DNA of 64,000 nt from Meandrina meandrites (Eukaryota > Cnidaria > Anthozoa > Scleractinia > Meandrinidae). The notes under the pieces are model-generated. The model had not been told where the DNA came from, did not search any database, and saw only the letters and a list, made by a program, of their open reading frames with translations. Shown here piece by piece: positions 25,301-35,095 of this stretch. The stretch lies in the NCBI GenBank assembly GCA_963693305.1, contig OY855916.1, forward strand, positions 2,978,501 through 3,042,500, written 5' to 3'. The position numbers and the translations under genes are program-made. Numbering within the stretch: the first letter of the stretch is position 1; each line of letters starts with the position of its first letter.

Positions 25301-27955
25301 ACTTTTCTTAGCCGTCAGAACTTTGGCACGAGAAACGAAGGGCTCTGGGGACATGGGATTTTTAAATTAATTCGAATTTTTTTGACTGGCCTTTTGAAAC
25401 AAAGAAATCTTAAGCAGAAGTAAAAGATTCCATGACTTGCCCATGCAGTATATAGAAACATCACGACTGCATACATGAAGACCGGAAGTCCTAGAATCTA
25501 GGACTGGAAGTCCTTTGTCGCCAGAGCCCTTCTTTTCTCGTACCATGCTCTGCCGGCTAAGAGGAGAAAAAGGGGCTCTGGGGACGAGAATGTTTTTTTA
25601 CTGGTATTGTTGTCTGTGTCGCGCACAAATACCGATTGAGAATGTTAAATTCGTGAATAATTTTGTTCTCTCAATCAGATCTATGAGAAGCTATTGGGCT
25701 TTAGCCGACCAGGAGAAGAGGAAGACGAAGAACAAGATACTCCCCCAGAGGTCCCTCATGAATTTCACGCACTGATGGAGAGAATGGACGAGCAGGAGAA
25801 TAGGTACGAGTGTCTGCTATGCGTCGTGCACACTTTTCGTAATTCGTTTGGTTTCCACGTGAAGCACGTGCAAGAAGTACAGGACGTCCTCACACTGGCC
25901 AAGTGTAAGGCTGACTTGTGAGAGCGTTACTGTTGTTTTCTTTACTTATTTTGGATCAAAGTATCTTAAGGTTTCCGTTTATCAGTCGTCTTCACTTTTA
26001 ATACAGCCTTTCACCAGCGTAATTTAATTCAAGCGAACTTTGAAAATCCAGCTAATCACATGCTTTCTTTTCGGTGTTGAACATCTGATGATGTTATCAT
26101 GACAACTGTGATTAATTACCGAAAAGCCTTTTTGGAGGGTATGAATGGGGTTTAGTGTTTAGTGTTATTTGCCCACATTTTTTAGTGTTTGCTGTTATAA
26201 TGGCCTTTTTTTAATGTTTACTGTTTCCGGAAAAAATACTGTTAAGTGTTTGGAGTTCTTTATCCGTCTTATAACATTGTAGGTTTTTGCCTGCTCTTCA
26301 AAAATCATGACTAAAATGGGGATTGACAGAGCTACGCAACTCCTGCTGTGTGTCCACTGTGTTGTTCCACAGCCTTTAAAGTTTTGCTTTCACAAGCATG
26401 TCTTTAAGCGATTTTCCTTTTCTATAAGAAATCAAGGAAGGCTCCTTGAATATCTGTCTGAGTAATGGTTGTTCTTGTATTAAATGCCATTTGTCCATTA
26501 GTATGCTTTCCAAACATTGTAATGATGGTTAAAATTGCGTCACAAAGGGTAGAAGCTTTTTGTGCGTTCTGTTTCTGTTAGAGCTGTTTTTCCGTCTGCA
26601 TAGTTATCTTCTGAGAGGATCTTTTCCACCAATTTCTTAGGATAACCCCTAGAAATAAGGCACGTTTTTTTAATGTTGTCTGTAAAAGTAACTCTTGAAG
26701 AGTTTGTTCTTAGAAGTGTGAGAGCTTCTCCTTTGAAAAAGCCTTTTTTAACGCCTTGTGGGTGACAGCTGTTGAAGTGAGTGCACTGAAAGGTTTCAGT
26801 TGGTTTGAAATGTGAACGCGCATTTAGAATGCTTTCATTCTCGAATCGCTCTCCGTTATGGACTGTTGTGTCCAAGAATGTTGTTTCATTTTCGGAGACT
26901 TCATCGGTGAACTTGATTGTAGGGTGATAAGAATTTGATTTCTCAATGAAAACCTGAATGTATTCTTTGTTTGTGTCCCACAAATTAAAGATATCGCCAA
27001 TAAACCTTTCCCACAATAGTGGTTTCTTAGCGCTTTGCCTCAAGATCTCCTTTTTTATTTTTGCCATAAAAATATTGGCAAAGGCTATTTAAGTGCCCAA
27101 GGGCTATTCCGTGTGTTTGGAGATAGTTTTTTCCATTAAAATGGAACGAATTTTCTTTTAGGATTAGGCTCAGCATTTGTCTAAGCTAATGTGTAGCTAT
27201 AGGAGGGTTTTTGTCATGAAAGGTTTCACATGCTTGACATACTAAAGTAATTTACTTCCTCCTGCGGGATGTTTGTGTAAAGGCTAAAGGCTAAAGGATA
27301 TGATAGGACGCCCGACCAAAGTCGGCTTGTGAATTTTTGAGTTCTCCTCGGAAATCTTCAATATTGTTCGGATACCTTCGAGAGCCTTCGGACATCTTCG
27401 GTAGTCCCCCGGTGATCATCGTTAGTCTTCGGAAATCTTCCGAAATGATCGGGAATCGTCGGAAAATGGCGGAAAACGTCTTGATATACTAAAAAAACAA
27501 TGTTGGCTTTTGTCAAACCGTTTTTGTTTCTTTCTGGATAAAATTTACTGTTTCAGTGAATTTTTTACTGTTAGTGTTAAAATGCCTAAAATTTTACTGT
27601 TTCATGTTACAGAGCCTAAAAATTAAGTGTTTAGTGTTATCGAGGTACCCCCATTCAGACCCTCTTTTTGGGAGATTAACAAAATATTTCTTTACAAGAC
27701 AATAAGAGCTTCTTGAGAACAGTTCACCCTATCATATTGCTCTGAAATCTATTAAAAACAAGCAATGGCCGCCGCAGCATACGACATATTTGCACTAGGA
27801 AATTTCGCTTCTAATTTTATGTTTCGTTCTATTGCAGAATCAAAGCAATGCACAAGCTGTTGGAGAAGCTTGACAAATCGATGAATCAACAGAAAGAAGC
27901 GGAGGACGAACCTCGGCAGAAGATCTCAAAACGACTGACTCCTTTTAAGATTTAG
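9737..27955 (+). CDS. TRPA1: TRPA1-like ankyrin cation channel, complete, 29 exons
   Basis: Non-selective cation channel of the TRPA family, expected in the plasma membrane of sensory cells. Exons: 9737-9919, 10157-10250, 10640-10815, 11413-11520, 12110-12218, 12453-12550, 12638-12685, 13096-13281, 13786-13974, 14390-14476, 15045-15130, 15252-15413, 16001-16115, 16383-16552, 16665-16749, 16889-16945, 17209-17277, 17640-17710, 18101-18239, 18609-18650, 19504-19584, 20087-20253, 20729-20789, 20918-20989, 21904-22077, 22358-22426, 24778-24879, 25679-25803, 27838-27955. All borders are AG/GT and all phases join, giving 3243 nt (1080 residues plus stop), close to the family's usual length. The start is supported by an in-frame stop at 9653. 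The weakest border is the GTCAGA donor of exon 5. Order: acidic N-terminus, ankyrin array, pre-S1 linker, six membrane segments with a pore loop, then a basic and coiled C-terminus. Family assignment is firm. Orthology to vertebrate TRPA1 rather than another TRPA subfamily is not established. Confidence 0.93.
11163..11240. mobile_element. Short palindromic MITE in intron 3
   Basis: Arms TAGCCTCCTACGCA (from 11170) and TGCGTAGGAGGCTA (to 11233), together with nested AGGTTCTTTTGG / CCAAAAGGACCT, make a near-complete hairpin with a loop near CTCGTCACA. No coding capacity. Confidence 0.6.
12840..13075 (+). repeat. (GTCA)n microsatellite in intron 7
   Basis: A tetranucleotide tract, purest at about 12920-12977 and degenerate on both sides, lies just upstream of exon 8 (13096). 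Confidence 0.9.
14235..14335 (-). mobile_element. Fragment of the TTATAAGCCC/GTAAAATTCCGG MITE family
   Basis: In intron 9. AATAAGTCCCC, AATAAGCTCCCC and CTTACGAAGTTGTATAAGCCC match in reverse the interior and left end of the element at 18935-19274. The terminal repeats are incomplete. Confidence 0.5.
18428..18560 (+). mobile_element. Possible tRNA-derived SINE fragment
   Basis: In intron 19. A box-A-like segment, TGGCCTAATGGTTAATGCG, resembles the head of the SINE at 60219-60522. A clear box B is not visible, so this is either a decayed copy or a chance match. Confidence 0.35.
18935..19274. mobile_element. About 340-bp MITE with GTAAAATTCCGG ends
   Basis: In intron 20. The left end (ACGTAAAATTCTGGTTATAA) is the inverse of the right end (TTATAACCGGAATTTTACG). 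The interior repeats CTTATAAGCGG/CTTATAACCGG motifs. A further fragment lies at 57015-57060. No coding capacity. The family assignment to a transposase is unknown. Confidence 0.7.
19622..19745. repeat. CRE-rich short repeat in intron 21
   Basis: A degenerate repeat of TGACGTCATTG-like units. Perfect TGACGTCA occurs at 19691-19698 and 19712-19719, with several GACGTC half-palindromes around them. It may be a neutral minisatellite or an intronic CREB/ATF-responsive element. Confidence 0.5.
22195..22322 (+). repeat. (TGAT)n / (TGAC)n microsatellite in intron 25
   Basis: A tetranucleotide tract ending 35 bp before exon 26 (22358). Open frames reading Asn-Gln-Ser-Ile repeats on the minus strand come from this tract. 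Confidence 0.9.
22450..23395 (+). repeat. 15-bp relative of the satellite, with transitional units
   Basis: At 22450-22835 and 23036-23335 the sequence repeats every 15 bp around GATCGCGGTGACCAA, so one frame repeats five residues (D-R-G-D-Q). About 200 bp of ordinary sequence separates the two parts. At about 23333-23395 four units switch to 16 bp, AATCGCGGTAACCAAG and variants. These have the block 1/2 core and linker with only the last two positions differing. It lies inside TRPA1-like intron 26. Confidence 0.85.
23396..24690 (+). repeat. 16-bp CpG-rich satellite, block 3, intronic
   Basis: About 80 copies in the opposite orientation to blocks 1 and 2: core CGCGATTCGCG, linkers GTCAG, GTTAC and GATAC. 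GATAC is frequent here but rare in blocks 1 and 2, where the complement of CCGAC fills that place. The whole array sits in intron 26 of the TRPA1-like gene (22427-24777). In this orientation the plus strand is stop-free over 443 codons, but no splice phase or composition supports translation. Confidence 0.93.
25280..25595. mobile_element. Pair of GGCTCTGGGGAC hairpin MITE copies
   Basis: In TRPA1-like intron 27. GGCTCTGGGGAC occurs at about 25350 and 25576, facing complementary CAGAGCCC-type and GTCCCCACAGC arms. Each copy is partial and non-coding. Confidence 0.45.
26123..27671. mobile_element. Inverted-repeat element in the last TRPA1-like intron
   Basis: The ends CTTTTTGGAGGGTATGAATG (left, from 26128) and CATTCAGACCCTCTTTTTGG (right, to 27671) are inverse with a few mismatches. 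TAGTGTT-type motifs cluster just inside both ends in the same orientation. It carries the reverse transcriptase fragment at 26540-27067. It could be a DNA element that captured a retroelement or a nested pair. Confidence 0.5.
26540..27067 (-). pseudogene. Penelope-like reverse transcriptase remnant
   Basis: A 175-codon frame matching the C-terminal part of Penelope-like (GIY-YIG class) reverse transcriptases known from many invertebrates: WERFIGDIFNLW, then HPTIKFT, FLDTTVHNGERF, HFKPTETFQCTHFNSCHPQG and VEKILSE. In the usual motif C two adjacent acidic residues follow FI; here the first is Gly (FIGD), so the catalytic site is damaged. The N-terminal palm and the GIY-YIG nuclease are absent. 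It lies antisense in the TRPA1-like last intron. Confidence 0.75.
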
Positions 27956-28340
27956 TTGATTGGTCCCCCGGATTGGTCCTTTTGTTTACGTTTAATAGAG
28001 CTGGCATGATTAGAAATTTTACACGCTTTGACCAAAAATTTAAACCTCTGGTCTGACTTCTCGCACCAACGCCTGTGGGTGGTCACTTCCTTCATCAATT
28101 GCAGTTACGAAGAATAATTTCTGGCAAAATGAAAATTTCAGTCATTGCTTTATTTAGATATGATCAGTTCTTTTTTTTAGCCTCGTGGAAAATTTGATTG
28201 TTAAGGCAGGGTCACCGGAAACATTTTCTTGAAAGAGAAAACGGTAATGTTGTTTATAGTTGTCATCATTTAGCTTCGAGATAGCTAATTTCCGAGCGTT
28301 CTGCAAATGTTTTAAATGGAAATTAAATGGTTAAACATCC
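27956..28340 (+). other. 3' flank of the TRPA1-like gene
   Basis: Follows the TAG at 27953-27955 and presumably contains the 3' UTR. No canonical AATAAA was found here, so the end of the transcript is not placed. Confidence 0.4.
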
Positions 28341-28344
28341 CAAC

Positions 28345-28485
28345 TGCCAGGAGGCAGACCAAAGCGTGACCGAGGATCTGAACTCTGGAAACCGAGAACA
28401 AATCCAGCTAGTGGAAGGCTTGAATCCCGGACCTCCGGATTACAAGACAGCGTTCTACACCACTCGACTGCGCTGCCTCCTTAAA
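28345..28485 (-). mobile_element. tRNA-derived SINE head, minus strand
   Basis: The reverse strand reads GGAGGCAGCGCAGTCGAGTG as a box A region and CCGGGATTCAAGCC as a box B region about 40 bp later, followed by a non-tRNA tail. It is not a functional tRNA: the stems do not pair well and the boxes diverge. Confidence 0.5.
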
Positions 28486-30915
28486 TGCAGCTCCTAAGCG
28501 CAACATTGCTGCATTGCAAGTCAAATAGCTCTGTTGCGCGTATTGCACCTGTAATGCAAGTTGCAATTGTGGGTGCAACACTTTTTTTTTTCATTGAATC
28601 TGCGATCGTTGCGAACGAAAAAAAGTCTGATCACGGCGGTTAAGAACTCACTTTCATGCTTTTTCGAAAAAAAAGATATCTCGCCAAACCGGTTTTGTTT
28701 GAGGTCTGTTTGTTTTTGTAATTTAACGTCCGTATGTGGTGCAGCAATGCGTAAATTCTCGACTTGAGGAATAGTGAAATTCATTAGAAGGGTTTTTTCG
28801 CTCGCCACGAACGCGACCTCGCAGCTCAGAGCAAGCCTTCATAAAAAAGCCTCTGGCATCCAGTGCAAACTTTGTGAAACATGTTGCTGCAACTTACAAT
28901 ACGCTCGAAAACACTTTTCAGCTCACTAAGAAATTCAAATAACTGTTCAAATAAAATTTACAATTAAAATTATTTAGATTTGCTGGCGAGATAGTTCGCC
29001 GAGCATTTGCTATTAACAGCGATTTATACATCAGAAATTTGTATCGGTAATAACGTAGAATAAACAAATATAACTAGAATTTTATAGACTAATAATTCCT
29101 GCTGAATGTGATATGTTTGCATGATTAAAGTTAATAAAATATGTATTCATGACTGAATGTTTTTTTATTTATTTATTTTGACTTCGCGCGAGTGCTAAAG
29201 GGGTTTTTGTTTACTTTTTCACAGTTAAGCCGCTATATCGTCGACCGTTGTGGCCATGCGACGGACTTTGAACTGCTACAACCTATTTAAGGCCCGCTAA
29301 TACGGGCAACATTTTTGTTCAACTTGTCTCGCCACGTTGTTGCATTGCAAGTTGAACGAGTTGTTGCCCGTATTACTAGCGCGTGTTTAACTTGTCTCGC
29401 GAAAATTTCAGTATTATAAGTTGAAAAAAAAATGTTGTAAAAAGTAGAACTCGGTCCTACTTTGTGCAACGTGTTGCTGCAACGTGCACGTGCGTTATCA
29501 GATTTGTTATATTTCTTAGCTGTCGTCTGCAAAACAACATGCAAACCGCCATATACATATTTAACATGTATACATGTGGACGTTCTCAGCGATCTCGCAC
29601 ACACGCTCACAAGATCTTTTATTTAAAAGAGAAAGAATACTGAAGAAAGAGACTTACCGAAACCAGCAGACTCTGGATTTAACTCTTCCTTCTTCTTCTT
29701 TCTTGTAAATAGTATTGCTTTGTCGATAATAAATTTCCATTCACTCAACGGCGTGTCGAAAATAAGTTCAGCGTTTTCGATTCCAGTCCGTTCTGGGAGA
29801 TTTTTCTGCCCACCAAGATCTTAAGCATGCGCAATAAAAACCGGAACACCAGAATTTCTGACATGACCAGCCAATTTCATTTTCCCGAAGTCCATCCTGG
29901 CGACCTACCCCTAACTGAGGAGCCAGTGCACTCTAAGCTCAAGATTGGTATACTCGCCTCGCTTCTTTGTTAAAGGAAAAGACGGCTCGCAGTGTGAATA
30001 CTGCTCGCGCCCGTCCTATAATCATCAGGAAGGTGCAGAAACTTATATCAACCGAACTGTTACTTAGCTTGGTATATTTTCTGTCAAAGCATATCTTGTT
30101 CCTAAGATGATTTATTGACAGAAAGGCCAGAGTGAAATCAAAATGATGGATTATTCTTTTGCCCAAAACAAGTAGTACTTCGAATTCACAATGCTCTTGT
30201 AGGCCACAGCTCCCATATATGTCATATAAAGTTATAGATCGCATAAGAATGTAATCCTAAATACACTCTTTTTTTATAAGAATGTTGTTTTTCTGGCCCA
30301 GGCTGAATATTCTTAGTTTTCTGCCGATTTCAGGCTAAAAATATTCTTGTGAATATTCTCAGATGATAGCTTATGACATCTCCGTTTTAGAATATATTGT
30401 GGTATTAATTACAAGTGTTTTGTGTCTAGATCTTTATACCATGTGAAAACCATACATACGCATTCGATGTAATGTTCATCGAACTGTCATTAGTATCGGG
30501 TATTTGGCCAGTGCAGGTTTTTATCGTTTTACTGGCTAGTTTTACCGTTTAGAGAAAGAGATAATTTTGTAAGGGTATTGTATAATTGTATTGTAAATTT
30601 AATTGTATTGTATAATATCCTTTTCAAAATCTCTGCCTGGGATTTATTCTTAAAATATTCTTAAAATTTCGCAAAGGTCGAAATTCTGTGAGCATCGAAA
30701 AGTAACAAGGAAAATGTGATTTGTTATAATGTAGTACATGTTTGTCAAATAAAGGGCCGGACGATAACCTTATTTTCAAGAATTTCTTTTATCCTTACGG
30801 TGGTGAAAAGGGAATAGAAGTCTTTCTTGACGGGATTCAAAATAAAAAAAATATTGTTGCGCTATTAATTTTGCGTCATATGGAAAACAAAAAGTGAAAC
30901 GCGAAGATTCAGTCT
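28486..30915. other. Intergenic, no gene recognised
   Basis: Holds the palindromic MITE at 29289-29384, related TTGCATTGCAAG-type pieces near 28500-28560, and AT-rich sequence. Several short open frames are not supported by domains or splice sites. Confidence 0.4.
29289..29384. mobile_element. Palindromic MITE, CGCTAATACGGGCAACA ends
   Basis: CGCTAATACGGGCAACA followed by TTCAACTTG is mirrored by CAAGTTGAACGAG followed by TTGTTGCCCGTATTACTAG. The result is a hairpin of about 95 bp with a short loop. Non-coding. Confidence 0.65.
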
Positions 30916-30921
30916 TTGGCT

Positions 30922-30927
30922 TTTATT
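30922..30927 (-). terminator. Poly(A) signal of left lectin gene
   Basis: AATAAA on the minus strand, about 120 bp after the stop codon. The equivalent signal for the right copy is at 50702-50707, and the two contexts match. Confidence 0.55.
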
Positions 30928-31048
30928 GGGCCCCACAATGTTTCTGCAAGCAGCTTTGTAACTTCTAACCTACGATCTGATGCGGGTTCAAATCATAAAA
31001 TCCAGCATTTTCGGTTCTGGTCTTATTTGTTAATTTTAGTCTTTCTGA

Positions 31049-32138
31049 CTACATCAGTTTTTCGCATACAAATCCAGTTTTAATGTTTTGCAAGCGTCCG
31101 CATTCTCTTCCAGACCAACCACCAGACACCTCACGCCATGAGGTATTCGAGAGATTCTTGGTTGCCGCCACGATGCATGGATAACGATTCTTGTCGCTGG
31201 GCGGTTCACCTGGGATCCAGTTTGAGTGCTCCATGAGAGAGTCGTCTCGCCAGAAGTACTTGCTGACAGAGGAATCCCACTTCAAACCAATCCAGTACTC
31301 TTCGAGCGATGAAGCTGTTTGCCTCACCAAGGCAAGAACGAAATCGTTCTCTTGATTACTCCCAATCTTCACCAGATGTCCTCCTTGATCGCTACAGTAC
31401 GTTTGGGCGTCGTTAAAAGATTTAATGGACGTATAAACTCGGTAGCAGAAGCCGTTGAAAGGCTTCCAGTTACTAGGGCAAGAGCCTAAAGAAATACCAA
31501 GGTACAGAGTGAATGACTACTACAATCTTACTGTTGGCAACAATTAATCATGATGAAAATTTAAAGCATGTTCATCGAGGGCCCAGGATAAATCGCTATC
31601 CAGTGGAAAAGTGTTGGCAAAACAAACTACGCTATCCTGTCCACTGGATAGTGATTTATCCGGTGGATAACATTATCCAACCTTTGAACAACTTGCGCCA
31701 GAAGGACAAATTAGTCAAATTAAACTGATTGGTGCCAAAACATTTTCAGGAGAAAGGACAGTCAAATGATACTTATATGTTAGGTTTTTTTCGATGTTAC
31801 CTTTCAAAGTGAAAACCGATTATTTACACACGAACTGCACTGAGAATCAAAGTTCATTTCTAAAAAAAAAAATCTCTAAGAATGGAATAGAACATCGTTA
31901 TGGGTGTAAATAATATATATTGAAATAAATTAACGTTAAACAGCAATAAACAAATTAGAAGTGAACAAAGGTGTTTCGTAGATAAAATAATAATAAAAAG
32001 CTCATGGATTAGGCTTGGCGTTATGTTGCTTGTATGCACCAGTGGGAGATAAGGAGAAGCCGATACATGTCGCTTACCTGATGCACAGCTCAGGGCACAG
32101 ACAACCACAAGAAACAGTACAGCAATTGGGAATTTCAT
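31049..32138 (-). CDS. Secreted C-type lectin, left copy, two exons
   Basis: Exon 1 (32078-32138) codes a signal peptide starting MKFPIAVLFLVVVCALSC. Exon 2 (31049-31485) codes the whole C-type lectin domain; phase 1 joins and the product is 165 residues. The domain has the expected cysteines (CPSNW..GFC, YCSDQGGH, YPC, ECG, FVCEK), the WIGL core strand, and a WIPGEPPSDKN loop. In sugar-binding family members this loop usually reads EPN or QPD, and a WND motif follows; here it is EPP and no WND is seen, so calcium-dependent sugar binding is uncertain. It is one of two inverted copies. Likely role: secreted recognition protein (immunity, mucus or symbiosis), inferred only from the domain. Confidence 0.88.
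31576..31697. mobile_element. About 122-bp MITE in left lectin intron, empty site in right copy
   Basis: GGATAAATCGCTATCCAGTG faces CACTGGATAGTGATTTATCC with additional outer pairing. The corresponding place in the right lectin intron (about 50025-50037) is uninterrupted, so this inserted after the duplication or was lost from one copy. Confidence 0.7.
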
Positions 32139-33078
32139 CTTGTCTGATATGGTACTTTGTATATTTTGCGCTGTGTGGCGATATGGGCGTGTGTTCCTTG
32201 TTTAGAATAACGAGAATTAAAAGAAAAAATTTTAAGAGCTTTGAAATGTGTAACTATAGATATGCCCATGAAAGTCAAAATGCACTGCTAATTCGTCAAG
32301 AAAAACACTCTACCAGTAACAAGGAAAACTAATGGAAGAACTATAATAAATGTAAGATGTTTCGCCACGCTGTTTCCAAATGGTTTTTACTGATTAGTAA
32401 AACAAAAACATTGTTCCCGGTGGACTTCCCGGTGGCAGAGACATCGATATTCAAGATCAACTTATTTAACAAACAATTTAGTGCGTGTTTTGAGCCCATG
32501 GAATACAGGAATATTGACCCAATATAAACGAGAAGATTGAATTGCAGTTATAACAGCTATTAGCTCTAGTTCAGTAGTCACAGGTAAATTACTCGACGCT
32601 TTTAAAGTTTAAAGAAGATGGAAAGTCACATACTAACTAACCTTTAAACAGTTTCAGCACGTTGCTTCTTCGCGCGAAGGTAAAAAAAAACCGTGTTGTA
32701 GAGAAAACTCGTTTCACTGGGTTATAAATATTTCGTCTTATTCAGGTAATCACCTTATTTAAACCATATTTGGTCAAAACATTTTAAATATTACCAAGTA
32801 CTATCCACGCATCACTGATGTGTCGAGCTGCAGCTGGTGTGATGCAATGCTCTCATTGTTCTTCCTGGTACCCGCCATGACTAAACTTCTTATGCTCATT
32901 AATAATTCATGAGGTGAAACAAAAGAACTCATGACCGTGTAAGAGGTTTGAATATCTGGTCTGACTGAATAAAGGTTGTTTTTTTTATTACATCATTTCT
33001 CTGTCTGCTCTTTTGTTTCAGTTTAAATAAAAAAAACATCCATCAAACATATAAGAAAGTATTATAAATGAAGAAGCG

Positions 33079-33175
33079 ATTTTCTGACTTCCCCAACGGA
33101 ACCCGAACCCATGATCTTCTAGTCTTCTAGAAACCGGTTGGACGCTCTAACCACTGAGCTATGGGGGAGTCGTGG
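33079..33175 (-). mobile_element. tRNA-derived SINE head, copy 1
   Basis: On the minus strand ATAGCTCAGTGGTTAGAGCG is a strong box A and GGGTTCGGGTTCC a box B; a few extra bases sit in the anticodon arm. The 5' flank carries the same TTACATAAGC-type module as copies 2 and 3. Confidence 0.6.
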
Positions 33176-33339
33176 TGAGCGAGGCTATTTACTAGGTGCT
33201 TATGTAACACATTTCCTGCCGTCTGCAAGGCGCGATATGTGGAAATGATAGGTGTAGATAAATGATACAAGTAAAATGGTGACTTGAATAAGTGAAATAA
33301 ATGAAAAAACGTTCTCAAGTCGAATACTCAGAAAAAAGA

Positions 33340-33475
33340 TTTTTCGAGTTCCCAGCGGGAGGCGAACCCATGACCTCCCAGATACCGGCTGGAACGCTCT
33401 AACCGCTGAGCTTTGGGGAACTCGTGGTGAGCGGCGCTAGGTCCTATACTACAACCCTCGTCAAAAATGTTGGGA
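33340..33475 (-). mobile_element. tRNA-derived SINE head, copy 2
   Basis: On the minus strand AAGCTCAGCGGTTAGAGCG and ATGGGTTCGCCTCCCGC form boxes A and B, preceded by a GGGTTGTAGTATAGGACC module shared with copy 3. Copies 2 and 3 are head to head. Confidence 0.6.
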
Positions 33476-33694
33476 AGGTTTCTTATTTCTCTCTATCCCT
33501 CTCCCTTATTCAATGTTGAGGTCTACCAAGAGACTTCAATCACACCATATTGTCTATCACGAATGTTCACTAATACTTCAACATTAATATGGGGAAGAGG
33601 GGCCCATAAACACTCTGTGTGTACCTATAGATTAGATCTATTTAAATGTTGTTGAAATCAAGGCGTTCATTTTCGACCTTCCCAACTATTTTTG

Positions 33695-33860
33695 TCGGGG
33701 GTTGTAGGTTCTTATGTGACACATCTCATGGTATATGATCTCCCTCACCACGAGTCCCCCACAGCTCAGTTGTTAGAGCGTCCAACCGGTATCTGGAAGG
33801 TCATGGGTTCCACTCCTGTTGGGAAAATCCAAAATTCTTTTTCCGAGTATTCGACTTTGG
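33695..33860 (+). mobile_element. tRNA-derived SINE head, copy 3
   Basis: CAGCTCAGTTGTTAGAGCG and GGTCATGGGTTCCACTCC form boxes A and B, preceded by GGGGGTTGTAGGTTC and followed by a TTTTTCCGAGTATTCGA tail that is inverse to the tail near 33320. Confidence 0.6.
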
Positions 33861-33984
33861 CATTGTTCTTCATTTATCATACAAAAAAGTATTGTTTTGG
33901 TGTTTGGAAATGATGAGAAAACACTATTTCCTGTATCTTATATATCACAAATTGACATGGTTTTTCTATTCTCTAAAGAAAAAG

Positions 33985-34239
33985 GGGAGCGGGGATGGCG
34001 CAGTGGGGAGAGCACTCGCCTCCCACCAATGTGGCCCGGGTTCGATTCCGGCCCGGTACCATATGTGGGTTGAGTTTGTTGTTGGTTCTCGTCCTCGCTC
34101 CGAGGGTTTTTCTCCGGGTTCTCCGGTTTTCCTCCCTCCGCAAAAATCAACACTGCTAAATTCCAATTCGATCGGGAACAGTGGACGAAGAGCCACTCTG
34201 TGGAAGTGCCACTGCAAATTCCCATTATTATTATTATTA

Positions 34240-34312
<73 letters not shown>
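33985..34312 (+). mobile_element. tRNA-derived SINE with (ATT)n tail
   Basis: Box A GATGGCGCAGTGGGGAGAGC and box B CCGGGTTCGATTCCGG, then a body with CTCCGAGGGTTTTTCTCCGG and a long ATT microsatellite tail (34226-34312). Poly-Ile, poly-Leu and poly-Tyr open frames here come from the tail. It is a different family from the one at 33079-33860. Confidence 0.75.
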
Positions 34313-34313
<1 letters not shown>

Positions 34314-35095
34314 AAGACGTTCGTCACAGTTTGCACGTCTTTAGTAGCATACAAGTATAGGCCAAATCATTGTTACTTGAAAGAGCTTTCGAGCGTTGCT
34401 TCTCTCGAGAAGGCAATGCAAAACTATGCAGCGGAAAAAAAATGAAGATTTCAATCTACTGAAACCAAATTTGGTCAAAATATTTTAAATATTACTAAGC
34501 ATCATCCTCCCATTACTAAAGCTAGCAGGTGTGATTCAATGCTTTCCATTGTTTCCTTGGTATCTGCAATAATAGCCTTCCTTATCACCCATTAATGAAT
34601 TATGAAGTTAAGAACAAAGAAAGCATGACCGTGATACTGGTTTGAATATCTGGACGGACTGAATAAGCACTGATATTTCACAGTTTGTTTCTCTTTTTTA
34701 TTGCATAGTTTTATTTTAGATTAAAAAATCTACGGAACATACAAGAAAGTATTGTTTTGGTGTTTGGAAATATTGGGAAATACTTTTTTTTCAACCCTCG
34801 TGCTTGATATACTACAAACTAACATAGCTATTCTTTTCTTTAAAGAGGTTCGTCTCATTTTGTACATCCTAAAGCATTAAGACTAAATCAGTTGTTTAAG
34901 TTTGTCCTGAAATTGTTATTTTTAATCTAAATTATCTTTTACCATATCCTTGTTTCGTTTTGTTTCGTTATATCCTTTTTTTTTGGTTTGTTTTTTTTTT
35001 GGTATGTGTGTGTGGGTAAAGGATGTCACAGGTATTAAGTTGCCAAAGCTAAACACCAACAACAGGCCACAAGACGAATGTGCTTTTTTCTATAA

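Larger units (their letters stand above)
30922..35095 (+). repeat. Large inverted duplication, left arm
   Basis: It matches 43380-50707 in reverse complement: the lectin gene, its flanks, the AAATATTACCAAGTACTATC region near 32800 (inverse near 45040), and the AAACACCAACAACAGGCC segment near 35052 (inverse near 43405). Within the arm a unit of roughly 1.2-1.7 kb is itself repeated (32700-33000 resembles 34450-34740). SINEs at 33060-34312 and a MITE at 31576-31697 are absent from the other arm. Confidence 0.85.

Noticed and set aside
33079..33860. True tRNA genes
   Set aside because: The boxes are good but stems are mismatched, extra bases sit in the arms, and conserved non-tRNA sequence extends from both sides. 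These are SINE heads.
33892..34445. Frames with long poly-Ile, poly-Leu or poly-Tyr
   Set aside because: Translation of the ATT microsatellite tail of a SINE. The same applies at 54567-54880.
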